Source: an uncultured Muribaculaceae bacterium
GTDB lineage: Bacteria > Bacteroidota > Bacteroidia > Bacteroidales > Muribaculaceae
Reading direction: 5' to 3'
DNA: 64,000 nucleotides
NCBI GenBank assembly: GCA_910585755.1
Contig: CAJUFH010000002.1
Span: 1 to 64,000 of the forward strand
The notes beneath the pieces were generated by a model. That model ran no database searches. It saw only the letters and a list, made by a program, of their open reading frames with translations, and was not told the origin of the DNA. The position numbers were made by a program, and so were the translations under genes. This document shows positions 48,005-57,626 of the stretch, piece by piece. How positions within the stretch are numbered: the first letter of the stretch is position 1; each line of letters begins with the position of its first letter.

Positions 48005-48797
48005 ACTCATAGCTGTCATCCGGATTTATCGTGAACAGGAGGTAGGAGCGTTTCAGGATGTTGGCGCACTCGTAGTACATCACCCCGTCGCCGAATATAT
48101 CGCCGGCCTTGATGTTGTGGCCGTGGCCGTAGAGGCAGAACTGCAGGCCGGGAAACCGGCGGAACAGCGCGTGGGTCTCTTCTGCGATATTGTTGTTGAA
48201 CTGCTCGCTGTAAGGCGCGGCGTGCATCAGGACGACGGTCTTCTCCGCTCCCGCCGGAGCTGCCTCAAGTTCCTTTTTCAGGAACCCCAGGTCGGGGACC
48301 GGAGCGGGGTAGTCGAACTCCAGCGCGTTGGTGTTGATACACAGGAACTTGACATTCCCGGCCACGAACGAAAAATTCAGAGGCCCGTACATCGCCAGGT
48401 ACGCGTCGATGCCGGTCGCCTGGCAGTCGTGGTTCCCGATTACGCAGACATACGGCATTTTAAGCCCCTCGAGGATGTCGCGCTGCCATTCGTACTCTCG
48501 GGTGGAGCCGAATTCCGTAAGGTCCCCTCCGTGGACCACGAAATCCAGGTCGCCCCGCCGGTTCAGCAGCTTCACAACCTCGCGGGTCTCGTCATAGCCG
48601 CGCTGCGTGTCGGAAATCATGGCGAACTTTATGCTATTCTTCCCTGCCGTGATTTTCTCAATGCGGGATATGTTTTTAGAAGTCAGATGTTTGTCGCCTG
48701 AAATGTTCACGTCGTACGGGTGGCTTTCGAGCAGGTCGCATCCCGTGGCCGCGAACATCAGTATGGCGCCGGTTGCTATGGTTAGAAGGGGCTTCAT
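47985..48797 (-). CDS. Calcineurin-like metallophosphoesterase lipoprotein
   Basis: A 270-residue protein starting MKPLLTIATGAILMFAATGC, with a lipobox (AATGC). The metallophosphoesterase motifs are present: ISDTQRG (Asp of block I, with Gln in place of the usual xH), VVHGGDLTEFG (block II), VIGNHDCQ (block III, GNHD), LMHAAPYS (His block) and LYGHGHNIKAG (GHxH). The two-metal site should thus be largely intact. It would hydrolyse a phosphate ester in the periplasm or at the surface; the substrate is not predictable. Paired with the small outer membrane protein. Confidence 0.88.
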   Translation of the reverse strand: MKPLLTIATGAILMFAATGCDLLESHPYDVNISGDKHLTSKNISRIEKITAGKNSIKFAMISDTQRGYDETREVVKLLNRRGDLDFVVHGGDLTEFGSTREYEWQRDILEGLKMPYVCVIGNHDCQATGIDAYLAMYGPLNFSFVAGNVKFLCINTNALEFDYPAPVPDLGFLKKELEAAPAGAEKTVVLMHAAPYSEQFNNNIAEETHALFRRFPGLQFCLYGHGHNIKAGDIFGDGVMYYECANILKRSYLLFTINPDDSYEYEVVHF

Positions 48798-48799
48798 CG

Positions 48800-48839
48800 G
48801 TTGCGGAAACAATGGAATATGGAATGTTGCGGAAACAAT
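48800..48839 (-). promoter_or_regulatory. Direct repeat upstream of the metallophosphoesterase gene
   Basis: GTTGCGGAAACAAT occurs at 48800-48813 and 48826-48839, starts 26 bases apart, in the leader of the gene. A possible operator or decayed duplication. Confidence 0.35.
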
Positions 48840-48857
48840 CGGTTATTTTCAAGGCTG

Positions 48858-48888
48858 CAAAGTTCCGCAAAAAACCGATGCCCGTAAA
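48858..48888 (-). promoter_or_regulatory. Candidate promoter of the metallophosphoesterase gene
   Basis: Minus strand: TTTA (48888-48885), 19 bases, GAACTTTG (48865-48858). One mismatch in each box. The transcript would carry the direct repeat in its leader. Confidence 0.35.
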
Positions 48889-48969
48889 GTCCGCGTTTGC
48901 CGCAAAATTGTGCAAAAACGCCACTCCTCTCACCCTCTGCATTCCTGTTCACGGGATGGCATAATGAGA

Positions 48970-49002
48970 AAGGCGGCCGCCCTGGGCAGGGGCGGCCGCC
49001 TT
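48970..49002 (-). terminator. Terminator of the GDP-fucose operon
   Basis: AAGGCGGCCGCC (48970-48981) pairs perfectly with GGCGGCCGCCTT (48991-49002) over a 9-base loop. On the minus strand it is followed by TCTCATT; the T residues are partly in the stem. It lies 22 bases after the manC stop. Confidence 0.75.
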
Positions 49003-49024
49003 AATGGCGTATTTTGCACGGGGG

Positions 49025-50359
49025 TTACCAGTCGAAGGGGAAGCGCTCGATGTCTTCCTCTACGAGGTTGGTGCCCTGCTGTACCTCGATGAAGGTCAGG
49101 GGGGTGGTGGCGCGGAGGGTGTGCATCTGCCCGCGGGTGATGGTGATAACGTCACCGCGGCTGACGGTGCGGCGCTCGCCGTCGAGCACCAGTTCCCCTT
49201 CGCCGTTGATAATCGTCCATACCTCGTCGCGGCAGTTGTGGCGCTGGTAGCTCAGGGCGCATCCGGCGTTGATTGTCAACTGCTTGGTGAGAGCGCAGTA
49301 GCCGTCGGGGAACTCTACCATGTCGATTACCTTGTATTGGCCCCAGCGGCGTTCCTCGTACATCGGACGTTTCCCGAGGTCGCCGACGAGGTGCTTGAGG
49401 TTCTCGCTGAGCTTGCGTTCCGAGACGAGGATGCCGTCGGGCGACGCGGCGACTACGAAGTCTTTCGCGCCGATGCAGACTACGGGAATCTCAAGCTCGT
49501 TGATGACGTAGGTAGAGGTGCAGGCGTCGGTGATTACGTTGCCGTGGGTGAGGTCGCTCAGTTCGTCGGTCAGGGTGTTCCAGGTCCCCAGGTCGCGCCA
49601 GTCGCCGGCGTAGGGTATGACGGCAACGGAGTCGGCCTTCTCCACTACCTCGTAGTCGAAGCTGATTTTCGGCAGCTTGCCGTAGTTCGCGCGGAGGGTC
49701 TCGAAGGAAGCCTGAGGCATGTAGCGGTCGGAAATCTCGTTGAGGTAGCCGAGACGGAAGGCGAACACGCCGCCGTTCCAAAGCGCTCCTTCCGCGATCA
49801 GCCGCTCTGCCTCGGCGACTTCGGGCTTCTCGGTGAAGCGCGATACCGGGGTAGGCTCCCCGTCGACAGGTGTCGCGGCCGGGACGATGTAGCCGTATTT
49901 CGCCGAGGGGTAGGTCGGGCGGACACCCATCAGCACCAGGTCGGCGACCCCCTCGCTGACAGCCTTGGCCATCAGCCCGATGGTCGAGAAGTAGGTGTTT
50001 TCGGTATAGGAGTCGCACGGCATGACGATTACCGGCTCGTCGGGCGATGTGCCCTGCGAGCGCAGGTAGGAGCAGGCCAGGGCGATCGCGGGGAAGGTGT
50101 CGCGGCGTTCCGGCTCGGTGACTACCGCGGTATCCTTCCCTAACTGGATGCCGATAGCGTCGAGCTGGTTGGCCCCGGTAGCGACCACGATTTCGTCGGT
50201 GAGGCCGGCTTCGCGGATCTGGCGCGCCACGCGCTGTATCATAGATTCCTTGCCGCCGTCGGGGGTTGTCAGTACGCGGAGGAACTGTTTTGAGCGGGAA
50301 TTGTTCGACAGGGGCCAGAGACGCTTGCCCGAACCACCTGATAAGAGGATGATTTTCAT
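49025..50359 (-). CDS. manC: Mannose-1-phosphate guanylyltransferase / type II mannose-6-phosphate isomerase
   Basis: A 444-residue cytoplasmic enzyme making GDP-mannose from mannose 1-phosphate and GTP. The nucleotidyltransferase signature is LLSGGSGKRLWPLSNNSRSK, followed by VMPCDSY and RFTEKPE. The C-terminal cupin (about 350-444: RRWGQYKVID, YQRHNCRDEVWTIINGEGEL) is the type II isomerase domain, so it is probably bifunctional like ManC/CpsB, although it is a little shorter than the usual 470 residues. It is last in the gmd-fcl-manC operon, with 27 bases after fcl. The upstream phosphomannomutase is not in the window. ManA at 6013 could supply mannose 6-phosphate. Confidence 0.93.
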   Translation of the reverse strand: MKIILLSGGSGKRLWPLSNNSRSKQFLRVLTTPDGGKESMIQRVARQIREAGLTDEIVVATGANQLDAIGIQLGKDTAVVTEPERRDTFPAIALACSYLRSQGTSPDEPVIVMPCDSYTENTYFSTIGLMAKAVSEGVADLVLMGVRPTYPSAKYGYIVPAATPVDGEPTPVSRFTEKPEVAEAERLIAEGALWNGGVFAFRLGYLNEISDRYMPQASFETLRANYGKLPKISFDYEVVEKADSVAVIPYAGDWRDLGTWNTLTDELSDLTHGNVITDACTSTYVINELEIPVVCIGAKDFVVAASPDGILVSERKLSENLKHLVGDLGKRPMYEERRWGQYKVIDMVEFPDGYCALTKQLTINAGCALSYQRHNCRDEVWTIINGEGELVLDGERRTVSRGDVITITRGQMHTLRATTPLTFIEVQQGTNLVEEDIERFPFDW

Positions 50360-50386
50360 ATCGTTGTCAACGTTTTAGTCCCAGTG

Positions 50387-51331
50387 TCAGCGTTCGGCGC
50401 GCATGGGGTTGTTGAGGAAATCTTCGTAGCTGAGGCGGATGCCGTCAGCAAGCTCTGTGGAGTACGTCCAGCCGAGAGCCTTGGCCTTGCTTACGTCGAG
50501 CAGCTTGCGGGGAGTGCCGTTGGGGCGGCTCGCGTCCCACAGGATTTCGCCCTCGTAGCCCACGGTGCGGGCAACCAGTTCCGCCAGCTCCTTGATTGTA
50601 AGCTCCTTCCCGGTACCGGCGTTGACGGTCTCGTTGCCGGAATAGTTGTTCATCAGGAACACGCAGAGGTTCGCCAGGTCGTCGACGTAGAGGAACTCGC
50701 GGAGCGGCGACCCGTCGCCCCAGCAGGTGACGGTCGGCTCCCCGGCCTCTTTCGCCTCGTGGAAGCGGCGGATGAGCGCCGGAAGAACGTGGGAGTGTTC
50801 GGGGTGGTAGTTGTCGTTGGGGCCGTAGAGGTTCGTCGGCATCACGGAGATATAGTCCGTGCCGTACTGGCGGTTGAGGAACTCGCAGTATTTCAGGCCG
50901 GAGATTTTCGCCAGTGCGTATGCCTCGTTGGTCTTTTCCAGCTCCGAGGTGAGCAGGCAGGATTCGGGCATCGGCTGCGGCGCCATACGCGGGTAGATAC
51001 ACGACGAGCCGAGGAACTCCAGCTTGCGGCACCCGTTTTTCCACGCCGCGTGGATGACGTTCATTTCCAGCATCATGTTCTCGTACATAAAGTCGGCCAG
51101 CGCCGCGGAGTTGGCGGCGATGCCCCCTACCTTCGCGGCGGCGAGGAAGACATATTCAGGCTTCTCGGCGGCGAAAAACTCGTTGACGGCCACCTGGTCC
51201 GTCAGGTCGAGTTCCTTGTGGGTGCGGGTTATGATATTCTCGTAGCCCTGGCGGCGCAGTTCGCGCACAATCGCCGAACCCACCATTCCGCGGTGGCCGG
51301 CGACGTATATCTTGGAATCTTTCTGCATCAT
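50387..51331 (-). CDS. fcl: GDP-L-fucose synthase
   Basis: A 314-residue NADPH-dependent epimerase/reductase that converts GDP-4-keto-6-deoxymannose to GDP-L-fucose. It shows [18 protein letters not shown] (Rossmann GxxGxxG), [10 protein letters not shown], the catalytic Tyr-Lys pair in AYALAKISG, and [19 protein letters not shown], all standard for Fcl/WcaG. Its ATG overlaps the gmd stop by four bases (ATGA), so translation is coupled. Confidence 0.96.
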   Translation of the reverse strand: MMQKDSKIYVAGHRGMVGSAIVRELRRQGYENIITRTHKELDLTDQVAVNEFFAAEKPEYVFLAAAKVGGIAANSAALADFMYENMMLEMNVIHAAWKNGCRKLEFLGSSCIYPRMAPQPMPESCLLTSELEKTNEAYALAKISGLKYCEFLNRQYGTDYISVMPTNLYGPNDNYHPEHSHVLPALIRRFHEAKEAGEPTVTCWGDGSPLREFLYVDDLANLCVFLMNNYSGNETVNAGTGKELTIKELAELVARTVGYEGEILWDASRPNGTPRKLLDVSKAKALGWTYSTELADGIRLSYEDFLNNPMRAER

Positions 51332-52419
51332 TTTACTATGCCCTTTTCGAGATATTCGGCGAGATTGGTTCTGACGTGCTCCCCGGCGCGCTCGACGGCG
51401 ACTTTCGCCATGTCGGCGTCAACCATGAGGTTGACAAGCTGCTCGAACGAGGTCTTTTTCGACGGGTCCCACCCGAGCTTGGCCTTGGCCTTCGACGGGT
51501 CGCCCCAGAGGTTTACGACGTCGGTCGGGCGGTAGAAGTCGGGCGAAACCTCGACAAGCACCTTGCCGGTAGCCTTGTCGACACCCTTCTCGTTCTCGTT
51601 CTCACCCTCCCAGCGCAGCTCGATTCCGGCGCGGCGGAAGGCCAGCTCGCAGAACTCGCGCACGGAGTGCTGCTCGCCGGTGGCGATTACGAAGTCCTCC
51701 GGCTTGTCGTTCTGGAGAATCAGCCACATGCACTCGACGTAGTCCTTGGCGTAGCCCCAGTCGCGGAGGCTCGAGAGGTTGCCAAGGTAGAGCTTGTCCT
51801 GCTTCCCCTGCGCGATGCGGGCCGCCGCGAGGGTGATTTTGCGGGTGACGAAAGTCTCGCCGCGGCGCTCCGACTCGTGGTTGAAGAGGATGCCCGAGCA
51901 GCAGAACATGTTGTAAGCCTCGCGGTACTCCTTGATAATCCAGAAACCGTAGAGCTTCGCGACGGCGTAGGGGCTGTAGGGGTGGAAGGGGGTGTTCTCG
52001 TTCTGGGGAACCTCCTCGACCTTTCCGTAAAGTTCCGAGGTGGATGCCTGGTAGATGCGGCAGGTGTCCGTCAGGCCGCAGAGGCGCACGGCCTCCAGAA
52101 TGCGCAGCACGCCCGTCGCGTCGACGTCGGCGGTAAATTCCGGCGAGTCAAACGATACCTGCACGTGGCTCTGTGCCGCCAGGTTGTAAATTTCGTCGGG
52201 GCGTACTTTCGATACAACCTGCATGATCGACATTGAGTCGCCGAGGTCGGCGTAGTGGAGATGGAAGCGCTGGTGACCTTCGAGGTGGGCGATACGCTCG
52301 CGGTAGTCGACGGACGAGCGGCGTATTGTTCCGTGTACGTCGTAACCCTTTTCGAGGAGCAGTTCGGCCAGATAGGAGCCGTCCTGTCCTGTGATACCGG
52401 TGATCAATGCGGTTTTCAT
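51328..52419 (-). CDS. gmd: GDP-mannose 4,6-dehydratase
   Basis: A 363-residue NADP-dependent dehydratase for the first committed step of GDP-L-fucose synthesis. It opens with [20 protein letters not shown] and continues with [41 protein letters not shown] and [17 protein letters not shown] (catalytic Tyr and Lys), as in typical Gmd. First gene of the operon. With Fcl and ManC it makes activated fucose for surface polysaccharide or glycoprotein; no fucosyltransferase is in the window. A weak minus-strand -7 box (TAATTTCG, 52582-52575) is the only promoter candidate. Confidence 0.96.
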   Translation of the reverse strand: MKTALITGITGQDGSYLAELLLEKGYDVHGTIRRSSVDYRERIAHLEGHQRFHLHYADLGDSMSIMQVVSKVRPDEIYNLAAQSHVQVSFDSPEFTADVDATGVLRILEAVRLCGLTDTCRIYQASTSELYGKVEEVPQNENTPFHPYSPYAVAKLYGFWIIKEYREAYNMFCCSGILFNHESERRGETFVTRKITLAAARIAQGKQDKLYLGNLSSLRDWGYAKDYVECMWLILQNDKPEDFVIATGEQHSVREFCELAFRRAGIELRWEGENENEKGVDKATGKVLVEVSPDFYRPTDVVNLWGDPSKAKAKLGWDPSKKTSFEQLVNLMVDADMAKVAVERAGEHVRTNLAEYLEKGIVK

Positions 52420-52928
52420 AACAATTTTCTTTACTTAGGAATTGATGGAAATGCGATAAATGATGATATATCCCGGTTCCCCGGGGTCAGGCCCGGCAAC
52501 CCGGAATATGGATTCCGTTTTCCCGGCGGACAACCATAAATGACTATCCTGTCTGTGTTTGGCTGTTTAGACCGCGAAATTAGCAATTTTTCCCGATTAT
52601 CCTGTCGTTATTTGCTTATTTTAATCGCATTTGTACAAAGGGGATTATGGGATTTTCTTATCCGGATTGCCGGTAAGGAGCCGCGGATATGAAAAGAGGG
52701 GGCGTCATCGGCGACGCCCCCTCTCCTGCTATCCACAGATTTCCCCTACCACAGGGAAAAACGATTCTCTTCTCTGATATTTTGTGATTTCTGATGAGGT
52801 CGTTGATAAAGGTCGGGATAAAGGTTCCTGATTAGTCGCTTTATGAATAACGGTTTGACTTTAACCAATCTAATCTGTCGTTTTTTTGTGGATTGTATTC
52901 TGTATTGTCGCAGTGAAGCGGTGCCCAC
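52420..52928. other. Intergenic region between gmd and the MacB permease gene
   Basis: No gene is evident in these 509 bases. They hold the terminator at 52695-52724, a weak -7 box at 52575-52582 for gmd, and a short tandem of GATAAAGGT at 52805-52813 and 52817-52825 (12-base period). A 60-codon leftward frame starting at 52928 has no signal or domain, and I do not call it. Confidence 0.6.
52695..52724 (-). terminator. Terminator of the MacAB-TolC operon
   Basis: AGAGGGGGCGTC (52695-52706) and GACGCCCCCTCT (52713-52724) form a perfect 12-bp stem with a 6-base loop; on the minus strand TTTC follows. It lies 205 bases after the permease stop, an unusually long trailer. Confidence 0.7.
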
Positions 52929-54146
52929 TCATTCGTAGCGGATGGCTTCGATGGGGTCGAGGTTCGCGGCCTTCTTGGCCGGATACCAGCCGAAGAAGAC
53001 ACCGGTAACGGTGCAGACGGCGAACGACAGCACTACCGAGTAGGCCTGGATATATACCGGCCAGTGGGCTATCAGGTTGACGAGCCACGAGGCCACGCAC
53101 CCCAGGATGATTCCTATGACGCCCCCGCTGACACTGATTATGACCGCCTCGATTAGGAACTGCGACAGGATGTCGATTCCCCGCGCGCCGATTGACATTC
53201 GCAACCCGATTTCGCGGGTGCGTTCCGTCACGGAGACGTACATGATGTTCATAATCCCGATGCCTCCGACCAGGAGCGATATGCCGGCGATGCAGGCCAG
53301 CAGGATTGTCATCATGTCGCTTGTGGAGTTCATCATCTCGCTCAGTTCCTGCTGCGAGCGTATGTCGAAATCGTCCTCGGCATCGGGCTTGATTTTGTGG
53401 CGCTCGCGGAGCATCGAGGTGATTTGCCTTATTGTCTCGTCGGTGCGTGCCTCGTCGACGGCGCTCGCGAAAATCCCCTGGATATAGTCAATCGCAAGGA
53501 TGCGCTTCATGACGGTGGTGTAGGGGGCGAGCACGATGTCGTCCTGGTCCATTCCCATCGAGTTGGTGCCTTTCGATTCGAGCACCCCGATGACGGTCAG
53601 GGGAATCTTGCCGAAACGGATAACGCGCCCTACGGGGTCTTCCCCTCCGGGAAAGAGATTGTCTACCACGGTCTTTCCCAGGACGCACACCTTAGCCGCA
53701 CTCTTTATGTCGTGGTCGGAAAACATCGCGCCGTCCTTGACCTTCAGCTTGCGTATGTCGAGATACTCGGGGGTGATCCCGTAGATGGTCGAAGGGTAGT
53801 TGTTGTTGCCGTTGACGAGCTGCCCCCCGGAGTTTACCGACGGGGAAATCGCGGCCACGCCGGGAAGGGTGGCGAGCGCCTCGTAGTCGGCGACCTCGAG
53901 GCTCTGCATGTCGTCGGCGCTCTGACGGACCCCTCCGCGCTGCATATGGCCCGGATGGATCATAATCATGTTCGACCCCATTTCGGAAATCTGCTCCTTG
54001 ATGCTGTTCTTGGAGCCTTGACCTATGGCGAGCATCGTTATGACCGAGGCAACGCCGATTATGATTCCCAACATCGTCAGGAAGCAGCGCAGCTTGTTGT
54101 TGTTCAGCGCTTTCAGCGCTATTTTCAGGAGGTTCAGTATGTTCAT
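52929..54146 (-). CDS. MacB-type ABC transporter permease
   Basis: A 405-residue inner membrane protein. The N-terminal ALNNNKLRCFLTMLGIIIGV is the first membrane segment in classical MacB context; the periplasmic MacB_PCD domain follows (about 45-280), then three membrane segments in the FtsX core (ILLACIAGISLLVGGIGIMN, VTERTREIGLRMSIGA and two C-terminal helices). It works with the ATPase encoded 4 bases upstream; separate subunits are usual here, whereas E. coli MacB is fused. It uses mechanotransmission to push substrates (macrolide-like compounds, peptides or lipids) through the MacA/TolC channel. Confidence 0.93.
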   Translation of the reverse strand: MNILNLLKIALKALNNNKLRCFLTMLGIIIGVASVITMLAIGQGSKNSIKEQISEMGSNMIMIHPGHMQRGGVRQSADDMQSLEVADYEALATLPGVAAISPSVNSGGQLVNGNNNYPSTIYGITPEYLDIRKLKVKDGAMFSDHDIKSAAKVCVLGKTVVDNLFPGGEDPVGRVIRFGKIPLTVIGVLESKGTNSMGMDQDDIVLAPYTTVMKRILAIDYIQGIFASAVDEARTDETIRQITSMLRERHKIKPDAEDDFDIRSQQELSEMMNSTSDMMTILLACIAGISLLVGGIGIMNIMYVSVTERTREIGLRMSIGARGIDILSQFLIEAVIISVSGGVIGIILGCVASWLVNLIAHWPVYIQAYSVVLSFAVCTVTGVFFGWYPAKKAANLDPIEAIRYE

Positions 54147-54150
54147 TGCC

Positions 54151-54897
54151 TCAGTCGTTGTCGGTTGGAAGTGCCTCGAAAGCCTCGCGGGCCGAGGCCG
54201 GAGCGGGGTTGAGGGTGTCGGCCACCACTTTCCCGTCGCGGAGCACGATGTTGCGCGACGAGTATTCGGCCAGCTCCGGGTTGTGGGTCACGAAGATAAT
54301 CGTGCGCCCCTTGGCGTGTAGCTCCTGGAAGAGTGTCAGGATGCTGAACGAGGTGCGCGTGTCGAGGTTGCCGGTAGCCTCGTCGGCCAGGATGATTACC
54401 GGGTCGTTGACCAGGGCGCGGGCAATCGCCACGCGCTGCTGCTGGCCGCCCGACATCTGGTTGCTCTTGTGGTTCAGGCGCGAGCCCAGCCCCACGGCTT
54501 TCAGCGCCTCGACGGCCTTCTCGCGGCGCTCCTTCGCCCCCACCGAAGGGTTGTAGAGGAGTGGCAGCTCGACGTTTTCGACGGCGGTTGTCTTGGGTAG
54601 CAGGTTGTAGTTCTGGAACACGAACCCGATTTTGCGGTTGCGCGTCACGGCCCGCTGGTTCTTGCTCATCGACTGCACCGAACGGCCGTCGAGAAGGTAC
54701 TCCCCGGAGGTCGGGGTGTCGAGACACCCTAATATGTTCAGCAGCGTCGATTTGCCGGAGCCGGAGGTGCCCATGATGGTCACGAACTCCCCTTCGCAGA
54801 TGGTGAACGAGACGCCTCTCAGGGCCTTAACCTTTTCACCTCCGACGATGAACTCGCGCCGCAGCTTCTCCACGCGGATTATTTCTTTGGCCTCCAT
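54151..54897 (-). CDS. MacB-type ABC transporter ATP-binding protein
   Basis: A 248-residue ATPase. Walker A is GTSGSGKST (43-51), the Q loop is in FVFQNYNLL, the signature is [15 protein letters not shown] (148-162), Walker B is [10 protein letters not shown] (167-176) and the H loop is FVTHNPEL. This is the LolD/MacB subgroup. It drives the permease encoded next. The C-terminal tail beyond residue 225 ([19 protein letters not shown]) is an extension of no known function. Confidence 0.94.
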   Translation of the reverse strand: MEAKEIIRVEKLRREFIVGGEKVKALRGVSFTICEGEFVTIMGTSGSGKSTLLNILGCLDTPTSGEYLLDGRSVQSMSKNQRAVTRNRKIGFVFQNYNLLPKTTAVENVELPLLYNPSVGAKERREKAVEALKAVGLGSRLNHKSNQMSGGQQQRVAIARALVNDPVIILADEATGNLDTRTSFSILTLFQELHAKGRTIIFVTHNPELAEYSSRNIVLRDGKVVADTLNPAPASAREAFEALPTDND

Positions 54898-54933
54898 ATT
54901 CTTTATTGTTATTCAGGCTTTTGAACATCCGGC

Positions 54934-56100
54934 TTATTTCTTTTTGCGGCCGGGAGGCTGCGGGGCGAAGGGGGAGCGCTCGGCGCCATCCCCCGAGGGT
55001 GCGGCCGCCATCGTAGAGTAGCCGGTGGCTACTGCTGCGCCATCCTTCAGTCCGGAAACAATCTGGGTCTTGATGCCGTTGGAGGCTCCGACTGTCACGG
55101 CGGTAGGCACGAGCGAGTTCCCTTCGACAACCCATACGACTTTCTCCCCTTCGCCGGTGGCCGGGACCTTCCCGGCGACTTGTGGCAGCTTTGAGTCGCC
55201 GTTTTCGTCTGCCTCAGGCTCGAAGGTGAACGCCTTGGTAGGGAGAAGAAGCACGTTCTGCTCCCGCATGACGTAAATCGTCAGGTTCGCCGTAAGCCCC
55301 GGAATCAGCTTGTGGTCGGGATTGGGAGCGGCCACCACTACCTCGTAGGTCACGACGTTGCTCTCCGTCGTCGGGTTGAGTCTGACCTGCGTCACCTCCC
55401 CTTGGAACAGTTCGTCGGAGTTGGCGTCGACCGAGAATGTGACGGGCTGTCCGACCTTGACCTGGCCTATGTCGGCTTCGTCTACGTTGCCGATTACCTG
55501 CATATTGTCGAGGTCGGCAATCGTGTATAGGTTGGCGACGTTCATGTTGGATACGACCGTCTGCCCGACCTCCACGTCTCTTGAAATCACGATGCCGTCG
55601 ATCGGCGAGTAGATTTCGGCGTAGTTGAGGTTCTTGGCGGCGCGCACGCGGTCCGCTACAGCCTTGTCGTAGGCCGTCTTCGACACTTTCAGTTCCTTCG
55701 TCGAGGTCTGGAACTCGTAGTCGCTGATTAGTTGCTTGTCGTGCAGGGCCTTGTCGCGGTTGTAGTTCGTCAGGTTGTACTCGTAGGTCAGCCGGGCCGA
55801 CTCCACGTTGGCTTCCGCGCTGTTAAGCTCGCTCTGAAGTAGGGTCTTCTCGATTTCAGCGATCAGTTCCCCCTTGGAGACTACGGAGTTGTAGTCGGCA
55901 TAAAGTTTGTCGATTATGCCTGTCACCTGGGTGCCGACGTCGACCTGCGTGACCGATTCAATGGTGCCGGTGGCGGTGACGGTCTCAGTCAGTTCCCCCC
56001 GCTCGGCCTTGACGGTCTCCAGGCTGGTCTTCGGCTTCTTGGCGCAGGACGCTAACGCGAGCGCCGCGGCCCATATTAAAAGCAACTTGGTGGTATTCAT
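54934..56100 (-). CDS. MacA-type periplasmic adaptor (HlyD family)
   Basis: A 388-residue lipoprotein: MNTTKLLLIWAAALALASCA with Cys at the lipobox; the ten-residue upstream extension was rejected. It has a beta-barrel/lipoyl half (GTIESVTQVDVGTQVTGIID), a long alpha-helical hairpin (about 70-150), the second lipoyl half (YSPIDGIVISRDVEVGQTVV), and a C-terminal membrane-proximal domain. It links the MacB permease to the TolC-type channel. It ends with a proline- and lysine-rich tail (PPGRKKK). Its upstream gap (49 bases) includes a TTCACTTTTCACCC run like the repeat near 46680. Confidence 0.93.
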   Translation of the reverse strand: MNTTKLLLIWAAALALASCAKKPKTSLETVKAERGELTETVTATGTIESVTQVDVGTQVTGIIDKLYADYNSVVSKGELIAEIEKTLLQSELNSAEANVESARLTYEYNLTNYNRDKALHDKQLISDYEFQTSTKELKVSKTAYDKAVADRVRAAKNLNYAEIYSPIDGIVISRDVEVGQTVVSNMNVANLYTIADLDNMQVIGNVDEADIGQVKVGQPVTFSVDANSDELFQGEVTQVRLNPTTESNVVTYEVVVAAPNPDHKLIPGLTANLTIYVMREQNVLLLPTKAFTFEPEADENGDSKLPQVAGKVPATGEGEKVVWVVEGNSLVPTAVTVGASNGIKTQIVSGLKDGAAVATGYSTMAAAPSGDGAERSPFAPQPPGRKKK

Positions 56101-56149
56101 TTTGGTAACTATTGTCTTCACTTCTTTCACTTTTCACCCTTCACCCTTC

Positions 56150-57526
56150 TTACGGCAACGTGATTGTCGCCTCGCGGTAGAACTGAATCATTTTCAGCCC
56201 GAGCATCGCCATATACTTCGATTGCAGCAGCGTGTGGCGCGCGTCGATATAGGCGTTGTGCGAGGTAAGCAGCTCTATGGCGTCTACGTAGCCGAGGTTG
56301 AAGCGTTCGTTGGTCAGTTCGTCTGTCAGGCGCGCCGACTCGAGCTGTGTCTGCGCCGCCGTGAAGCGCGACTGGGCCGAACGGGTGTCGATATACCAGT
56401 TCTCTACTGTCTGCGCCAGCTCCGTTTCCCGCTTGTCTATGTCGAGCTGCGCGTCGAGTTTTGCGACATTGGCGCGGGCTACCGCCGTCTTGGTCTTGCG
56501 GTTGTCGAAAATCGGGAGGGCTAGGGTCAGCCCGATTGACTCGTTCCACCCCTGTTTCATCGAGGTGCCGAACGATTCTCCCGGAGCGTAATAGCCGGTG
56601 CCGACACCGGCCGAAAGCGAGATTTTCGGAAGCCGTCCCGCCTTGGCGATCGCGACGTCGAGTTCGGAGGCCGATTTTTCCAGCTCCAACTCTTGCAGCT
56701 TCAGGTCGGTCTGCCGCGCCAGCGCGTAGCTTTCCGCCAGCGGAGGGAGTGGGGCGAGCACCTGCCCGTCCGACCATTCCACCCCGCGGAGGGTGATGTC
56801 GCTCTCGATTCCCAGTTCCAGAAGCTGTTTCAGCTCCATGCGCCGGGTGTCGTAGGTAGCGCGGGCGTTTACCAGCGAATAGCGGTCCTGTTCATACTGC
56901 GAATTGAGCTGAGCGTAGTCGACCCGCGAGAGCTTTCCGGCCTCGGTCAGTTGCCTCGCGCGGTCAGCCTGGGCCGCGCTGAGTTTCACCGCCTCCTCGT
57001 AGATGGCGATTGATTCCTTGGCGTACAGGATGTTGAGATATACCTGCAGAAGGTCTGTCTCGAGAGTGCGCAGGATGTCGCCCGTATTGAGCCGGTCTAT
57101 TTCCGTGCGCAGGCGGTTCTGCTTGATTGTGTTCTCGCGCTGTCCGCCGTTCCATATCGTCCATCCGGCGTTCAGCCCGTAGGAACTGTTGTATGAGTTC
57201 TTGTCGCCGCGTCCCCAGGGTGCGTTTGTAAAGCCGTGGGTCGTAGCGAAGTCGAGCGTCGGCTCCCACTGGGCCTTCGCCTCCTCGAGATTGTATTCGG
57301 CGGTCTGCTCGCTCAGGCGCGACTTGCGGAGCGAGATGTTATGCTCCCTGGCATACTCCACGCAGTCGGCGTAGCTCCACCCGGAAGCCTCTCCGGCTGC
57401 CGCGGAAACCTCTCTTGTTGCCGCCGGAACCTCTTCTGCTGTTGCAGAAGCCTCTCCCTCGGTCTGTCCGAAGGATGCGGCCACTCCCGCGAGCAGGAAC
57501 GCTGTCGAAATCAGGTATCGTTTCAT
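56150..57526 (-). CDS. TolC-family outer membrane efflux protein
   Basis: A 458-residue outer membrane factor, first in the four-gene tolC-macA-macB efflux operon. The signal MKRYLISTAFLLAGVAASFG is followed by an insert rich in Glu and Ala (about 24-48, imperfect repeats of ATAEEVPAATREVSAAAGEA) before the tunnel domain. The two helical repeats are clear, e.g. TEAGKLSRVDYAQLNSQYEQ and NLGYVDAIELLTSHNAYIDA. The N-terminal low-complexity insert is odd for the family and may vary between strains. Confidence 0.93.
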   Translation of the reverse strand: MKRYLISTAFLLAGVAASFGQTEGEASATAEEVPAATREVSAAAGEASGWSYADCVEYAREHNISLRKSRLSEQTAEYNLEEAKAQWEPTLDFATTHGFTNAPWGRGDKNSYNSSYGLNAGWTIWNGGQRENTIKQNRLRTEIDRLNTGDILRTLETDLLQVYLNILYAKESIAIYEEAVKLSAAQADRARQLTEAGKLSRVDYAQLNSQYEQDRYSLVNARATYDTRRMELKQLLELGIESDITLRGVEWSDGQVLAPLPPLAESYALARQTDLKLQELELEKSASELDVAIAKAGRLPKISLSAGVGTGYYAPGESFGTSMKQGWNESIGLTLALPIFDNRKTKTAVARANVAKLDAQLDIDKRETELAQTVENWYIDTRSAQSRFTAAQTQLESARLTDELTNERFNLGYVDAIELLTSHNAYIDARHTLLQSKYMAMLGLKMIQFYREATITLP

Positions 57527-57546
57527 CGGTCACTCTGTTTTGTCGA

Positions 57547-57576
57547 CAAAGCTACCCAATTCCCCCACTCCCCGAA
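57547..57576 (-). promoter_or_regulatory. Probable promoter of the efflux operon
   Basis: Minus strand: TTCG (57576-57573), 18 bases, TAGCTTTG (57554-57547). The -7 box is exact; the -33 box is poor, as in a regulated promoter. The leader is only about 15 bases. Confidence 0.45.
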
Positions 57577-57626
57577 AATCCGTTCAACAAACCGCCCCCT
57601 TTATCCCACGAACTTGTGGCGGCGGG

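Noticed and set aside
48970..49002. Regulatory palindrome rather than terminator
   Set aside because: Its place 22 bases after manC and the flanking T residues on the minus strand make termination the simpler reading.
52746..52928. A 60-codon minus-strand gene before gmd
   Set aside because: Basic low-complexity sequence, no signal or domain, and it directly abuts the permease stop; treated as trailer DNA.
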